A stretch of DNA of 6,368 nt from an uncultured Spirochaetaceae bacterium. GTDB taxonomy: Bacteria; Spirochaetota; Spirochaetia; Treponematales; UBA12059. Each line of letters opens with the position of its first letter. Positions within the stretch are counted from its first letter, which is position 1. The DNA is taken from contig CALKWG010000467.1 of the NCBI GenBank assembly GCA_938004315.1, positions 1 to 6,368 of the forward strand, read 5' to 3'. The notes under the pieces were generated by a model. That model was not told where the DNA came from, made no database searches, and saw nothing but the letters and a program-made list of their open reading frames with translations. Below are positions 5,033 through 6,368 of this stretch, in pieces. The position numbers and the translations under genes were made by a program.

Positions 5033-6368
5033 TCGCCAAGAGCATCCTCGCATTCGCGGTATCGATCCTCGCCGCCGCCGCCGCCTACGCGCAGTTTCCC
5101 TACGCGCTCGCCGCGCCCGGCGCCCGCGACGCGTTCCGCAACGGCGTCGTCGCCTACAACGCCGGCCGTTACCCCGAATCGCTCATGCTCTTCGAGCAAG
5201 CCCGGGCGGCCGAACCGGCCGATCCCCTCGTCAGCTTTTGGCTCGGGAAGGCGTACTATCGCGCCGGCGCCAACGCGAGCGCCTTCGCGCTTTGGCGGGA
5301 GGCCCTCGCCTCGGGCGGTCCGGCGCCCTTCCTGTCGGCTCGCCTGGAGCTTTTCAGCCTGGCCGACGACCCGCAGGCCATGGCCCCCGCCGAGCGCTTC
5401 GTACGCTTCGGCGAGCTGGCCGGGGTCCAGGGCCGTAACCGCCTATTCTTAAGGCCGAGCTGGGTGGAGCCGCTGCCCGACGGCGGAGCCCTCCTGGTCG
5501 CCTACGGCACCAACGAGATACTGCGCGTCGGCATCAACGGTACGATAACCCAGCGCATGAACGGCGGCAGCGCCGGCTTCGACCGCCCGTTCGCCGTACA
5601 GCCCTCGCCGGGCGGCGGCTTCATCGTCAGCGAGTTCCAGGCGAACCGCCTAGCGCGCCTCGGCCCCGACGGCCGCGTGCTCGGTTACATAGGAGAGAGC
5701 TCCGGGCCCGGCCGTATGGCCGGTCCTCAGTACCTGGCGCTCGACGCCGACGGGTTCATTTACGTGAGCGACGTCGGCTTCTCCCGCGTCGCGAAGTTCG
5801 ATCCCGAAGGCCGCTTCGTGACGGCCATCGGCGCGCGATCGGTCGACTTCCCCGGCTTCGCCATGCCGACCGGCGTCGCGATCCGAGGCGACGAGCTCTA
5901 CGTCGCCGACGCCGCCCGCCGAACGATCTATCGCTTCGACCTCTACGGCAACTATCGCTCCTCGCTCGGCGAGGGGGCCTTGAGGCGGCCCGAGGGCCTG
6001 CGCTCGGTCGAGGGGGGCCTGCTCGTCGCGGATACCGGCCGCATCCTCTTCGTCGACGGCGCCTACGGGAGCGTACAGGAGCTGTATCGCCCCGAACGGC
6101 CGAACGCGCGGGTGACCTCGGCCGCCTTCGACGCGAACGGCGACCTCCTCTTCGTCGATTTCGACCATTCGGAGCTCGCCTTCCTCTCCGATCCCGCCCA
6201 GCGCTACGCCGGCCTCTCCGTCGACGTGATCCGCGCGCATCAGGGCTCGTATCCGGCCGTGTCCCTCGACGTGCTCGTGCGCGACAAGGCCGGCCGGCCG
6301 GTGGTAGGGCTGGAGCAATCTAACTTCTACCTGTCGCAGACCGTCCGCGAGCTGTCGCAGACGACCGT
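5029..6368 (+). CDS. Exported TPR and NHL beta-propeller protein, 3' end missing
   Basis: An open frame of 446 codons that leaves the window without a stop. Residues 1-22 are a signal peptide (MIAKSILAFAV start, poly-Ala core, AYA|Q cleavage). Residues 32-112 hold about two TPR-like helix pairs (FRNGVVAYNAGRYPESLMLF, FWLGKAYYRAGANASAFALW). Residues 143-390 form about six NHL-type beta-propeller blades, for example YLALDADGFIYVSDVGFSRV (235-254), GVAIRGDELYVADAARRTIY (282-301) and GLRSVEGGLLVADTGRI (323-339). From 396 a new beta-rich segment begins, with VSLDVLVRDKAGRPVVGLEQ (411-430) followed by NFYL. This resembles the strand that leads into von Willebrand A domains in some exported proteins. 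It is probably periplasmic or surface-exposed and binds protein or ligand. The start overlaps the TPR gene stop; the ribosome binding site (GGAAAGG, 5012-5018) is 10 nt away. Confidence 0.91.
   Translation, partial: MIAKSILAFAVSILAAAAAYAQFPYALAAPGARDAFRNGVVAYNAGRYPESLMLFEQARAAEPADPLVSFWLGKAYYRAGANASAFALWREALASGGPAPFLSARLELFSLADDPQAMAPAERFVRFGELAGVQGRNRLFLRPSWVEPLPDGGALLVAYGTNEILRVGINGTITQRMNGGSAGFDRPFAVQPSPGGGFIVSEFQANRLARLGPDGRVLGYIGESSGPGRMAGPQYLALDADGFIYVSDVGFSRVAKFDPEGRFVTAIGARSVDFPGFAMPTGVAIRGDELYVADAARRTIYRFDLYGNYRSSLGEGALRRPEGLRSVEGGLLVADTGRILFVDGAYGSVQELYRPERPNARVTSAAFDANGDLLFVDFDHSELAFLSDPAQRYAGLSVDVIRAHQGSYPAVSLDVLVRDKAGRPVVGLEQSNFYLSQTVRELSQTT
5071..5085 (+). repeat. (GCC)5 trinucleotide repeat in signal peptide
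   Basis: Five consecutive GCC codons encode Ala15-Ala19 in the hydrophobic core of the NHL protein's signal peptide. Slippage here would change signal-peptide length without shifting frame. It is short, and GCC is the favoured Ala codon in this gene, so chance is likely. Confidence 0.4.

Noticed and set aside
5650..6318. 222-codon minus-strand open frame opposite the NHL gene
   Set aside because: GC-rich DNA produces long antisense frames. The plus strand here encodes clear NHL blades in one continuous frame; the minus translation has no recognisable motif.

Overview
The window is GC-rich bacterial DNA (roughly 60-65% by eye) and almost fully coding. My best guess for the source is a free-living or gut spirochaete-like bacterium. 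This rests on a lipoprotein with a relaxed lipobox, the mix of exported HEAT, TPR and NHL repeat proteins, and a general resemblance to spirochaete gene families. It is a low-confidence inference, because no marker gene in the window settles the phylum.

Layout. The left edge holds the last 54 nt of a tRNA-Arg(CCG) gene and a textbook intrinsic terminator. Next, on the minus strand, is an apparent 45-residue proline-rich protein (130-267) with a strong ribosome binding site and a leader containing several inverted repeats. To its right is a compact minus-strand operon read from 2290 down to 388: a proline-rich lipoprotein with a probable NTF2-like C-terminal domain, an exported HEAT-repeat protein, and an integral-membrane methyltransferase of the ICMT/PEMT type. 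These genes are separated by 2 nt and then overlap by 4 nt. A divergent regulatory region (about 2291-2437) carries one good sigma-70-type promoter on each strand.

On the plus strand, from 2438 to the right edge, run a galactokinase-family GHMP kinase, SurE nucleotidase, a cytoplasmic TPR protein, and an exported TPR plus NHL beta-propeller protein that runs off the window where a further domain (possibly von Willebrand A) seems to begin. SurE, TPR and NHL genes are chained by successive ATGA overlaps.

How the genes may work together. The left operon looks like an envelope module: lipoprotein, periplasmic repeat protein and membrane methyltransferase. The right operon couples two small-molecule enzymes to two protein-interaction scaffolds, one cytoplasmic and one exported. 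The most interesting points are the kinase, which lacks the usual galactokinase catalytic Arg and Asp and one sugar-binding Asp; the lipoprotein promoter, which is placed so that its mRNA would be leaderless; and the small proline-rich gene with its structured leader. I see no mobile elements, CRISPR arrays or phage genes.
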